Part shown: one piece after another, positions 1 through 11,395 of the stretch
Position numbering within the stretch: the first letter of the stretch is position 1
Layout: every line of letters begins with the position of its first letter
Origin: Psettodes erumei
Taxonomy: Eukaryota > Chordata > Actinopteri > Pleuronectiformes > Psettodidae
DNA: 64,000 bases
Reading direction: 5' to 3'
Assembly (NCBI GenBank): GCA_016785225.1
Contig: JAFBJZ010000772.1
Span: forward strand, 4,931,501 to 4,995,500
Position numbers and translations under genes: made by a program
The notes under the pieces: model-generated
What the model was told of the DNA's origin: nothing
What the model saw: only the letters and a program-made list of their open reading frames with translations
Database searches by the model: none

Positions 1-1321
1 CAGTAAACCCCTAAGTGTCATAATCCTAATGTTTGCAAAAAGCATCCATTCACTCATTTTAATCATCTAGTTGATAAAAAAAATACACTTTCACTGATTT
101 GTAAAGCAGCCGTCATATTGAGATTGATCGAAAATGTACCACAGGAACATGAATGGCATCCAGGCGGAGGCAGTGCAGGTGGGCGAGTAAGTCAGCAAAC
201 CACAGACAGGCTGCTGGTGGGAAAAGGTGGCAGGGCAGGCTGGGAACAGTGCTTAGCAGGCCGAGCCCTTGAGCCCTCAGAGCGTGTGACTGGGAAGGGG
301 AGCCCCTCTCCCGTCTGTGTTTTCACTGCACGGTTTTGTCTGTGGGTTATCTGAAACATTTCAGGAATCTCACTCCTAGTCACATTCAAGGGAAGAGTGT
401 CGAAAACAAGAGCGTCGCCTGCTATATGTGACGCCACACGGTTGGTCAGCCGTGTTTGTTTATTTGTTGCAGCGTTGTTGTCCACTGTGGCACGTCAATT
501 ACACGCGGGTGCGTTTCAAACAGGCACCAAGGGACGGTAGGTTTGAATAGATAATGGAAATAATGAAGAAGCTCCTCATCTGCTCCTCTTTGTACTGTGA
601 AGGTGTGCGTCTCTGTAGGTCACCTGGCTGTCAGCATGAGTTGCGAGTGGCCCCGCTGCAGTGGCTGATGGGAAAGGCAGTAATGGTCTCCTGTGGCATG
701 GTGGCTGAGTCAGTGTCACCTCTAGAAGACAGTTGCACGCTGCCTTCAGATTCACAGCACTGAGTCACTGTCGCGGTCGAGGCCACTTTTTCCATCTGTG
801 TTCGAGGATAAAAGCCAAGCACACGAAGTCCACCTCTTTCATCAGAATAATAATGATGCATAACTTTATGGCAGTTCCGAGGTAGAAGCCAGGCCTTTAA
901 TAAATCTCTTGAAGTCACGCTTTGAATTTTAAACAGATTTAAACTCAGGTATAGCCGTGTATAACTCACAGCTGTATTTGTGGTGTCACAATTTATCACC
1001 GTGGCTCCAAGTGTCTTCAATCACTGAAGAATATTGGCACAAAACTCTTCAGCTGCGAGAGCACAAAGCATGTCATATATCTTTGTCAGAGATCTTGGTT
1101 TTAATTAAAATTTTATTTTTTAAATGACTATTAGTTTCCTACAAACATACCTTAACGCGGTTGCCATTTACCAAGAACGCAACTGTCACAGCTCTCCTGA
1201 CCTGCTGTTAACACTTGATGTCGCATCCTTGGAAACTGTTGTTGCGTATGTGAGGGCCTTGTGGAATTGACAGAGAGTTGTTTTGCTTTACTTTCTTTCT
1301 TTCTTTCTTTTTCCATATCAG
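1..1321 (+). other. ube2n intron 1 (3' part)
   Basis: Non-coding sequence before the first visible ube2n exon. I see no exon, RNA gene or clear repeat. Its last 30 bases form the splice acceptor, whose pyrimidine tract is a (CTTT)n microsatellite followed by TTCCATATCAG. Confidence 0.8.
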
Positions 1322-3070
1322 GAAACTCAGCGTTTGCTTGCAGAGCCCGTTCCAGGCATCAAGGCGGAACCAGATGAGAGCAACGCCCGCTACTTTCACG
1401 TGGTCATCGCCGGACCGCAGGACTCACCTTTTGAAGGGGGCACATTTAAACTTGAACTCTTTTTACCAGAGGAATATCCCATGGCAGCCCCTAAAGTACG
1501 CTTCATGACCAAAATATATCATCCCAATGTAGACAAGCTGGGAAGAATATGTCTAGACATTTTGAAAGGTAAGTCAGTACAATGTAACGGCACAGTAACT
1601 GCTTGGGTCTATGGAAGATTGTGTTTCATGGCCTCGTGACATGGATCCTATTTTCATATGCCTCCAGCTGTTGTGTGTGGTATACAGTGTGTTTTACCTT
1701 AAAAGACATACAGTGTGTTCTTCCTCTGATAGCCAAAAGTATCTGACAGAAAATGCTTCCGTGTATGTGGAGCAGAGTTTGAGGTACTGAAGAATAGTCG
1801 GTTTATTACCTGCCGGGCACAGCACTCTGGTGCGACTGCACCTCAGCACCTCCCGCGTCCCCACTTCAAATAACCCGAACTACCCCTTTAACAGTTCCTG
1901 TGCATCTGTACTTGTAACTGTAGCAACGCCTGTATGTCTCGCGTCTCGTTTGGCCTTTGAACGAAGTGAGGGATTTGCCAATTTCATTTTGTTCAGAAGG
2001 TCAAGGGACATGTAGATTACTTTTGCGACCCCTTAACTGGAGCTTCGCTCACCACGTCTGCCTATCACCACTGTCTCTTCACTGGCACTGCGGCTTACAA
2101 TAGATGCAAATTGTCTTGTGCTTTGTTTTCACTATTCTTTGCCTACTTTTTTGACAGCTTACGCTCAGCTGTACCCTTACTTACATTGCTCTCCGTTTCA
2201 GTCCCATTAAACCCTCTTTTTTTTTTTTTTTAATGTTCCCAGATAAATGGTCACCAGCTCTGCAGATTCGCACAGTGCTGCTATCAATCCAGGCATTACT
2301 AAGCGCACCCAACCCTGATGATCCCCTAGCAAATGACGTTGCAGAGCAGTGGAAGACCAAAGAAGCCGAAGCCATAGAAACAGGTGAGAACCGTGGTCTG
2401 TCCAGGTCCAGCAGAGAGTTCATTACATTTTGTATCGAGCCCTTGTCTTCACTTTACCCTGTGCGGTTGTTAACGGAATATCCAGCTTGTGTGCACACGT
2501 ACATACACCAAAGCAGAAAGCACAATGTACAATTTGTTTTGCTTTTTCCAGACTACCTTGAACAGAATTATCTATTCCATTCAATATACTGTATGTATCA
2601 GTTACTGAAACATGATGAAACTCAAACACTCTTAACTTATTTAATGAACACTACAACTATATTGAAAAGGAAAAAAAAACAAGCTGTGACAGTTAGCAAA
2701 TTCCTAACAAGCTCCTCCATTGTCTCTTATTCCATTCTCACTTTGTGACAGGACACAGTGTCATAAAAGGGATGTCAGAGAGGCCCCTTGTGGCCATTTG
2801 TGGTTATTGCATCAATGACATATAAAACAAAAGTTCAAGCTGCAGCAGCAAAAAGGCGACGGGGTTAGCGTCTCCCAGTTCAGTTCACCTTCACTATAAA
2901 GTTTGGTGAAAAGGAAACGACAACAGTGGTGACCATTGATGCCGTTGGTAAGATGGTTTTGTGTGAAGAGGTCTTTGCGGTACGCTCATCACTCATCTTG
3001 TTATCCTGTGTTTTGTTTTAACTCCCCAGCGAAGACATGGACCAGGGTGTATGCTGGAGATGAAGTGTAG
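1322..3070 (+). CDS. ube2n: ube2n (Ubc13) ubiquitin-conjugating enzyme E2 N, 3' three coding exons
   Basis: This E2 enzyme pairs with a UEV partner (Ube2v1/Ube2v2) to build Lys63-linked ubiquitin chains in DNA-damage tolerance and in NF-kappaB signalling, in cytosol and nucleus. Coding exons are 1322-1568, 2243-2383 and 3030-3070, with AG/GT borders and matching phases (0, 1, 1). They give residues 11-152 of the 152 expected. The HPN motif is at residues 77-79 and the catalytic cysteine, in GRICLDIL, is Cys87. Exon 1, encoding the ten residues before ETQRLL, is not seen in bases 1-1321 and should lie to the left. The last residues read TWTRVYAGDEV, whereas the human protein as I remember it ends AWTRLYAMNNI, so the tail has diverged while the fold is conserved. 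The next gene, nudt4, lies downstream on the same strand. A retrocopy is excluded by the introns. Family is very sure; which teleost co-orthologue is not. Confidence 0.96.
1569..3029 (+). other. ube2n introns 2 and 3
   Basis: Two introns separated by coding exon 2243-2383. The first starts GTAAGT and ends in a T-run plus TTCCCAG. The second starts GTGAGA and ends CTCCCCAG. I see no further gene in them. Confidence 0.8.
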
Positions 3071-3226
3071 AGCAGCCTAACAAGTGGAGACACCAATGGA
3101 AGTCAAGGGTGAACACAACTCCTCAAGTTCTGCCAAGACCTCTTCCGACTTCATTTGCATTTGCAGGACACAGTCTTAAATACATATATATGTATATATG
3201 TTTATATACATGTATATGTATTATGA

Positions 3227-3232
3227 AATAAA
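3227..3232 (+). terminator. polyadenylation signal AATAAA, ube2n proximal
   Basis: Canonical AATAAA about 160 bases after the ube2n stop. It is followed within 20 bases by an A-run (3248-3259). Confidence 0.6.
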
Positions 3233-4307
3233 CATGAATATAATGTAAAAAAAAAAAACAACTGCTGACAGTTAGTGATTTAAATGCACACTAGTAACAA
3301 AACGACTTGTCTTTGTCCTAACTCACTATTGTTGAAATGCATGGGCGGAGGTTTTAGATCTTCTCACCTGGCTTAATTTATCCATTGATTTTTGGGAGGC
3401 TTTTACCAACTGCTGCTTGAAAAAGCATGTTTAGAGGTGAAGAAGATGCCTATGTCATGCCAATGTCCCATATATTTTCGGGGAGGGGGCTGTGGGTTTG
3501 GGGTGTTCGGAGCCGTGGGATGGGTGAGGAGGAGAAACTAGATGTGGTTAATATGATATACATTTTATATTTGTTCCTTTGTTGTTGTTGTTTTTTTTTT
3601 ATTAAACCTTGTTTTCTCATGTTGCTGTTTGTTTATTAAAAGCAGCTAACTCCTACTAACCCACCGTATGTAGACACTCACCTGCAGACGGAGCAGAGTT
3701 TCATCCTGTGTAGATGGTGCAGCAGGATGCGTAAGCAATCCCAGTCACATCTGGCTTTTATGAAATACAAAATAATAAGACTAAAAGACAAATTGAGCCT
3801 GCCACATCATCTTTCAACCACTTTCAGTGTAGACTTGGATGTATTGTAGGCTTGGGGATGGTGAGACATTGTGGACCTTTCCTTAGTTTTAGCACATAGT
3901 GTATGTTTTATTACCATATCCAGTCTTTTATATGTGAATCTTTCTTGCTGTTGCCATACCAACTACTCTGCTTATTTCCCTATATGTCATCACAGTCTAA
4001 TTCTACAAGTCTCTGGTTTCCTTTTTTTCCGACAGCATTTTTTCCTCACAAATCAAGAATTACACTTAAGATGTCAGGTGTTGGTGGTGGGGTGTTGAGC
4101 GACTGACCTGTGTGACATAAAATTATGGGTTATTACGGGATCAAACTCTAAAAAAAAAAAAATCAATGAAGGCTGTGACTCTATCTGAAAAGTCTGTACT
4201 CAGTTCACTGTTTGTAAATTCATTCTTTCCATTCATCTGTGGTGGAAATGTTTTCCTGCTCTCAGAATGCTATTAAACTGTACACCTGCATACTTTTCTG
4301 TTCTGTA

Positions 4308-4313
4308 AATAAA
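4308..4313 (+). terminator. polyadenylation signal AATAAA, possible ube2n distal site
   Basis: Canonical AATAAA with a second copy close behind (GATTAATAAATAG). It would give a 3' UTR of about 1.25 kb. Confidence 0.4.
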
Positions 4314-4330
4314 ATCTATTGATTAATAAA

Positions 4331-5550
4331 TAGCTGCCTGCGTCTGATCCTTTAATGTGGCACATGAAAGACAAGTGTGACCAATACTGCTGATATGTGG
4401 TGTCGTTTTGACGAGGATCGTCAGATTGTGAGATGCCCGTAAGAACACGCATGAGTGAAGCTCTACCAAACACAGTGATATTGTTGTACTGTTGATTGTT
4501 GATTCATAGTGTTAAGAAATGAGAACTCTCCTGTGATGCTTTGGAATGTTCTCTTTATGACCAAACTCATGCTGTTATCTAAACCTGAACCCGAAAAAGC
4601 TTGACACAGTTAGGAGAATAAACAGTACTGTATGGTTCAGTCAAATCTAGTGAAACGTTTTCAGGTTTTCAGAGTTGTCCATCTAGACCTGGAGGATCAT
4701 AGCTCTCCTAATACCAGTAATCAGAAATTATATTTGCAGAGCATGGTATGCCCTCTGACTTTGACTCAGCATGACTCCCATCATTCCTAAGGTCACGACT
4801 CAGACTTTTCTATCAGTTATTATCATTATTATTATCATCAGTAGTAGTAGAAGAGTAGAACTATTATTTCTTCTGGCTGTTATCAAGTATCAACGGTTTA
4901 ACACTTATGAATCCCGATGTCCCGACTGGATTGGTTGGAAAAAGTTTCCCATATACACATCCAGCTATTCAGGAATAGACTAAGACACCTCATTCAACGT
5001 TTCACCGTTGAGCACGGTCTACGGCTTATGACGGTCCTCGTCCACTAGAGGGAGAACCTGAGGTTTGAGACTTTGATACTCTTGCAGTGAATTACAGGCT
5101 TCATCTACTTACTTCACCACAAGAAGCATGCGACTGCGAATAGTCAGTGAGTGATACTGCTGAAAGCGATTGTGTTTATTGTGTTTATTTGACCTTAAAA
5201 TAGCGGGGGATCGCAATTGTAATGTAATCCCTTGTCATCTCACACGGGATGAAAGGTAGACTATCTATCTATCTATCTATCTATCTATTTTATACTTGTT
5301 TTTAATTCTATAGGTGGCATTGTGGAAATCGTTGACCCCTCTCCATCGAAATTGTTTATTTTTTGTTTATTTTTTTTTTTAGGAAAGGAAAGTAGGGGGT
5401 GACTATACGTTATATAGCCTATTTTTAAAAAAGTGGAACGTGTATTTGTTTGAATTTCCACAACTGCAAGATTTGTAAACAACAATTTTTGAGAATCCCA
5501 GTTAGAAACATTCAGACGACTGAACATTTTACAAGCAGCATTAAAGGCAC
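4331..5550. other. intergenic region between ube2n and nudt4
   Basis: No coding exon is seen. It holds an ATT/ATC-rich stretch near 4817-4850, a CTCF-like 14-mer at 5042-5055 and a (CTAT)n microsatellite at 5260-5288. Confidence 0.7.
5260..5288. repeat. (CTAT)n tetranucleotide microsatellite
   Basis: About seven uninterrupted copies of CTAT are read directly. It ends in TTTTATAC and there is no coding context. Confidence 0.95.
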
Positions 5551-6033
5551 CACTAACGCACGCGACGTTTTTTTTAATGATCAGTCTGGCGCGTGCAGCT
5601 GCCGGCAGCAGAAAGGCACTTGATCCCTGTTTGGCTTATTAACCGCCCCGTTAATGATGAACACGAGTCTCTCTTTAACGCTGCACCCAGGTCAGCTGGT
5701 CGCGGCTCTCGCCCACCGCAAATGTGAGCGAGTTTGTTGAACCCCGTGCGTGTTGACGAGGGGGCGCCGAGCCGCTCGCCGTGCACGCAGCACACACGAC
5801 ACGGCGCGGACGTGGGCGAACCGCGGGCACACCTTCTCACCGCGACTGTCTGAAGAAGCCGCGCGGGGGTTACTGAGAGGGGATACGACACCCTGCTCCC
5901 TCCCTCCCTCCCTCCTCCCTCCCTCTCTCTTTCTCTCTCTCCGTTGAAGTCACTTTCTCCGGTGTTTGGTTGACGCTGCATCTCCGCTGCTCCCGGCGTT
6001 TCTCTCCGACGCTCCCCGACACTGGGAACATAT
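5551..6033 (+). promoter_or_regulatory. CpG-rich promoter and 5' UTR of nudt4
   Basis: GC content and CpG density rise sharply against the AT-rich flank. CGCGCGG, GGCGCGGACG and many single CpGs occur between 5570 and 5870. A pyrimidine tract made of CCCT repeats (5892-5942) follows. The coding start is at 6034. CpG density continues into the first intron to about 6740. The transcription start cannot be placed from sequence alone. Confidence 0.75.
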
Positions 6034-6391
6034 ATGATGAAGTTTAAACCCAACCAGACCAGGACGTACGACGGCGAGGGGTTCAAGAGACGAGCGGCGT
6101 GTCTGTGTTTCAGAAGCGAGCGGGAGGACGAGGTAAGACGTGACCTGTCCCACTCGTCTCTCGGCGGCTGAAGCTCGTGGTTAAGTGGTCGAGGACGCGA
6201 TCCCGCTTTGGCTCCTGAACTGTCCCGGTCTATCGCGCTGTCGCCCCCCATTCTTAACTCAGCGCACGTTTTACAGACCGGACAAACACATGGAGTTGAG
6301 TTGCAGTTTAGTGTCGTGCCCCCGTGTGTGAGTTGCGGTGCTGGGCAGACGCGAACACAACTTGGGCCAAATGTTTGACCCGTTAAACTCT

Positions 6392-6438
<47 letters not shown>

Positions 6439-9400
6439 GGGGGGTCTCGCAAGCCGACAACCCACTCGGCAAGAGACCATCTTTTTCATTTCCTGTCCAG
6501 GAGGAAATGAAGGAGAAGCACTTTGGACTAACTTCACAAAGACCAGGCATCCACGTTGCGTCCAGGTGGTGACTGTCACCACACTGTCGGTGACGCGCTT
6601 CGTTGCCCGCAGATACACCTCACAGGTCTAACGTGGCACACGGTCACGCGCGGTTACGCGCGGTACCCCAGCCCGTGATCAGCACCTGCCATTAGATACG
6701 CCAGATGCGTCGACGCGCGCGGGGCGATCACCTCCACGCGCTCCACCAGCTGATGCGGGTATTGTACACGAGCAGTGTACAAAAACTGTTTTTGCTTGAT
6801 ACAAAAGAGCTGACACGTTTGTCTCGTCTTTTTTTTTATTGCAGGCCAGAAGAGAAACTAGCATAAGCAGGACGTTCCCCACACCAACCCAGTTTAATCC
6901 CACTTGAGAATTACCTTTAGATTAAAATAGTATTTCCACAGTTGGAGAGATTAAAAGGATATTTAGTTTTGGTGGGAAATTAAGTCTTGTGAGTTAGTTA
7001 ATGCCGAAGAAGCCGTAGACTGGGGAGGTGGGGTGCCCTTGATGGCGGTGTGTCTGCCTAGTGATGGCAGCCCATCTCAGCACCACATGTGATAGGGGGA
7101 GTGGGGTCAGAGGGGCTGGGTATGGGGTGGGGGTGGGTGGGGGTGGGTGGGGTGGAGTGTTACACTGTGTGCTAAACACCAAGTGACCTATCAGCTGCAA
7201 TTTATAGAAACAAGATGCAGGCACTTGCTGTCCCCTGACAGATTTGCTTTCCTGCTCCCTGCGCTCACACGTTGCGCTTCCCATCACGCTCCCCCTTTTT
7301 CTCTCCCTCTCTCTCTCTCTCCCTTTCTCTCTCTTTCTGCAGCTCCTCGTCATTGTCTCTTCCTCTCTCCCTTCTGTGACATACGTGCTGACATATGCTA
7401 AAAGTCGGAGGGTGGACGGAGTGGCCTCGCGTCACAGGCCATGCCGATCTCGTCCTTCATTCGCGCGGTCTTTGCGTGGATTGCACGTGTCACACTTAAT
7501 GTGGTAAACCATCCGTCCAGGCTGTGTGCCTGGTTTACAGTCACTTCCTCAGCACGTCAGCCGGAGTACACAGGTCTGCAGCGTAATGCAAGGCAGGATG
7601 ATGCAATCTGCCCATTTCACCTTATGATACAAGGAAAATGGGTTTTTATGTCTTTATTTAACGTGTATGTAATTTATGCTGTCATCGGCAAAGAAAAGAG
7701 TGGCTTAGCTAATTATCCTGTACATGGGAAATATCTCAGTAAACACATACATCTAGTTTAAAAAATTACAGTCTTGCAGGGTGTGGGAAATATGGTTGAA
7801 GTCAGTATAGTAGTAGTAGTAGTAGTAGCTAACAAAATATGGCAAATATGTGAGGAATCATGCACAGAATAATACTTTTTAAACCTTTTTTCACAGAAAA
7901 TTTCTGATACAAAGCAGATACACAAAATTGAACTGAACTGTTGGCGAGCGTTTTGTTGCCCGGCATCAACAAACATGGAAATCGCACTCCGAGAGTCAGT
8001 GTCATCTCACAGTACATTGCGTAGCTGTTTGCATTGTTGTGGGCAGTCGCCGGGACACGGGGTCACTGGACCAGCAAATATAATCACCCGGAAAAGAAAA
8101 AGAACTGTCATTTTAACTTTGCCTTTGCCTCTTGCCTCACGAGAAGTGTGGCACAATATCTGTCAACAGCACTTTAGCGGGACCGTGATCCGGTATGATC
8201 GCCCCGAAGCTGACTCGGATGTTCCCGCTCTGAGTGAGGTGTGCGGAGCCCGTCGGGGTCATTCACCTCCTCTGCTGAGCCCCTTTTTGTGTTCGTGCAG
8301 AAAGGCGACTGCTGATCCAGTGGTTTTTGAAAAGCCTCTTGGCTGCGCGAGGAGCCGCGTACGTGCAGCTGCCTACGTGTTCTGCATGGCGTTAGTGTGA
8401 AATTGCGCATGCATGTGTGTTGTGGACATTTGTTTTCGACGAGGCCGTGGCCAGTCTTCCTGCGGTCCCCAGGGATCGTCTGTGCAGGTGCACAGAATAT
8501 TATTTTTTTTTGCTAAAGGACATGTACTATGTAAAATTCTGCTACATGGGAATCAAAGTAGGAAGGTGCAGGGTTGCTTTTTTGATGCATCTATTTTTTT
8601 TTTAACCGTGTTGTATTACTGCTCGTATTCAACAATTTTCTAATCATGACGTGGGCCCTGCATTGAATTTAATGTTTTTTTATGTCCTACTAATCTAGCA
8701 AAGCACTCTAAAGAACTCAGCAGATTCTGATGAGGAAGCAGCTACTGCAGATTTGGGTCACTGAATGTGATAATACACGACAGCTAAATCAATTGCGCCT
8801 TTTAACTGCACTTTTAACACAACTTTTAACTGCTGTGCATACATAAACATCGGCGAGGTCGCCTGGTTTAAGAATAAGTCATACGGTCCCCGGCGAGTTC
8901 GTAAATATGGGCGCGAGAGACAGAGAACCTGTTTGTCATACCCACATGGATTTGCGCGTTTATACCGATGATCCGAAGCGTGCAAACAGGAGCCCTTTGT
9001 GAGTTCTGAGTCGAATGGCGTAACGACTCCCGGTGCGGTTGATGAGCAGACGAGATCGGCCAGAGCAAATGTTTAAAAACGAGGTTCTTTCTGATTCCTG
9101 AGATTTATTGCGGTGACCTGTTTACAGACAGTTACAGCTGAGGCTCAGGCGGCGTGAAGTCGAACTCACCACAGTTATTTCTGTGCCAGCGAGACCAGCT
9201 TTGACAGCGGCGAAGATGTCTGCATTAGTCACGAATGTGCCGAGGAATGCAGACGCATCTTTACGTTGGGAAACCTCTGCTGGAGCAGTTTTGTTTTGTT
9301 TTTTTTGGGGGGGGTGCTGTCAATCAACCTTTGCTGTCAAGAAGAGCCATGAGAGTGTTTCCAAGTGCTGGAAAAGTGTAGTGGCTGCACGTGTCCGGCG

Positions 9401-11364
9401 AGCCGAAGGCAGAATTCAGAAAGTATTTTGCATGTGAACTTAATGTGGGTCGGTGCCCATGCCAGATAGGATTTGAGGTCAAATGACTGCATCTCTGGAG
9501 GGGCGCCGTGCTGAAAAAAGACCAAAGTGCACGTGTGCGTTTGAGGTCAGTTAAACAGTTTGTGACTTTGGTCATGATTTCACATCGGCCGCCTGATTTT
9601 GTGATATTTTATAGTTTCCCAAGTTCTTAATGTTTCATGTTACCATGTGGGGCGTTTGCATAGGTTATTCCTGATAATGTTCAGTTCTCTGGCATTTGAT
9701 CAATTTGGGAAATCATTTGTCATATAGAATTATATGGAAAATGCTTGTCAGGAGTTTTATTTTGTTGTTGTTGTTTTTTTAAATTATCAGCTGATGAAAA
9801 ATCGCAGCAGTTGCTCTCATTCACTTACTTGAATTAGGTGCTGATGAGCGTGTCGTGCACGGCAGCCCAGTCCGCACCGCGCTACACTGCGATGGACCGA
9901 GCGAATCGAAGGGAACGACCGTCATGACATGTGAGATGTTCAGCACAGGCTCTGCCAAGTGCACAGGGCCGCAGTCAGCTGCCACCACCAGAGACCTTTA
10001 GCGATGATGGACCTGAAACTCGGGCGCGCCATTGGCGTGTTTTCGGCACGCGGAGCTCGGCGGCAGAGACCTGACGAAGGCCTTTCTCCTTGGCAGGTGT
10101 TGCTGGTGAGCAGCAGTCGACATCCGGACCAATGGATTGTGCCAGGAGGGGGAATGGAGCCTGAGGAGGAGCCCTGCGGGGCTGCCGTCAGGGAGGTGTA
10201 CGAGGAGGTGAGCTCGTCGCTCGCACTTGCAGGCATTGTCTGTATGTTTGTATTCATGTTTCACATTTTGTGGTTGGCACCAATTTCAAACTGCCAGATT
10301 CAAACATGTCCGTGTCCACACTGGTGTGTTTGCATGTTTTACTACACGTTGCACACGCCTGTTCTCACTCCCTGACTTCTTTCCCAGAGCATACTGTACG
10401 TATGTGTATTTAGATTGACTTTAGATTGAAGTTGCCATGCTGTTGCACAACAGTGCAGGTGAGAGCAGGAGGGGTTGTTTTTTTTGTTGTTGAGCTCTTT
10501 CAGTTGTGGGAATTTCCAACACGGGAACTGTGAGTCAGCTGCTCAGCAGCATAGCTTTCACAAGCTATCTTTTCATAAAAGTGGAAGATAAATAACAAAG
10601 CAAACACGGACATTGTCAACTAGGTCACTGTGGTTTGAAAAGGGGTTTGGGAAGCCAACTCCCCAAGACTCAGATTGTGGATTCTCCCGCAATCACCTGA
10701 ACGCATCAGCCAGTTTAAAAATTTCCATCTCAGGACAGCGTTGCCATGATGATAAACTTGGCACATTAATGTGGGTAGAGTCTGCAAAACCACCGGTATG
10801 ACCCCACATTACTTATACAACAAGAAGGACATACGTCATCTTAATGTGACAAGTCAGCGCGTCGCATTCTGGAAAACAAAAATCGCCATCTATTCTATGA
10901 ATTTTTTTTTCGTAGGGCGGACACAAAACATCATTGTCACGAGCAGAAATTCCTGGCGGTTGCTGTTGTGTGAGATGCTCCCACTGTTTTGCGAGCCGGA
11001 TCCAGATGAGGGATGGGAACATTTGGCAGTGATGCATAAATGACCAGTTAATTGTCCTGCGGTGTAGTAAAGGGGTTGCTGGTAGCTGGCCAGAGTGTCC
11101 GCAGCCCGGAGCGAGCTGCGAGCTCCCACCACTGCACCAACAGTTTTGAAGTATGGCAGTGACATTTGGGAGGGGTTTCCAGTTACACACATCCTGCGCC
11201 TGAATATAGATGGGCCGCAGGGCAACTACTGTGGTCAGCTCACAGTTCAAAACATGATGTTTTAATGCCCCGCTGTCGAGTTCAGCACATCAGCCGACGT
11301 CGCATCCATGTGATAGTTTTAATTTGTGCACCCGTGTGAGATTTTTTCTGTCCTATGAGGCCGT

Positions 11365-11395
<31 letters not shown>

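Larger units (their letters stand above)
3071..4330 (+). other. ube2n 3' UTR and flanking sequence
   Basis: AT-rich non-coding sequence after the ube2n stop. A (TA/TATG)-rich stretch (about 3180-3225) leads into the first AATAAA. Further AATAAA signals occur at 4308 and 4618, so the transcript may have a long alternative 3' UTR, which is common for this gene family. The end cannot be fixed without transcripts. Confidence 0.6.
6133..10096 (+). other. nudt4 intron 1
   Basis: A 4 kb first intron. It holds a (GT)n tract running into nine Gs (6394-6444), a dense G-run cluster (about 7095-7152), a CT-rich tract (about 7290-7345), a (TAG)n microsatellite (7808-7828) and a CpG-rich patch just before exon 2 (about 9850-10080). 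No conserved coding exon was recognised. Confidence 0.75.

Noticed and set aside
5574..6452. 292-codon open frame on the minus strand opposite nudt4 exon 1
   Set aside because: Its His-Thr run comes from the (GT)n microsatellite and the rest from GC-rich promoter DNA. It has no domain and is antisense to a real exon.
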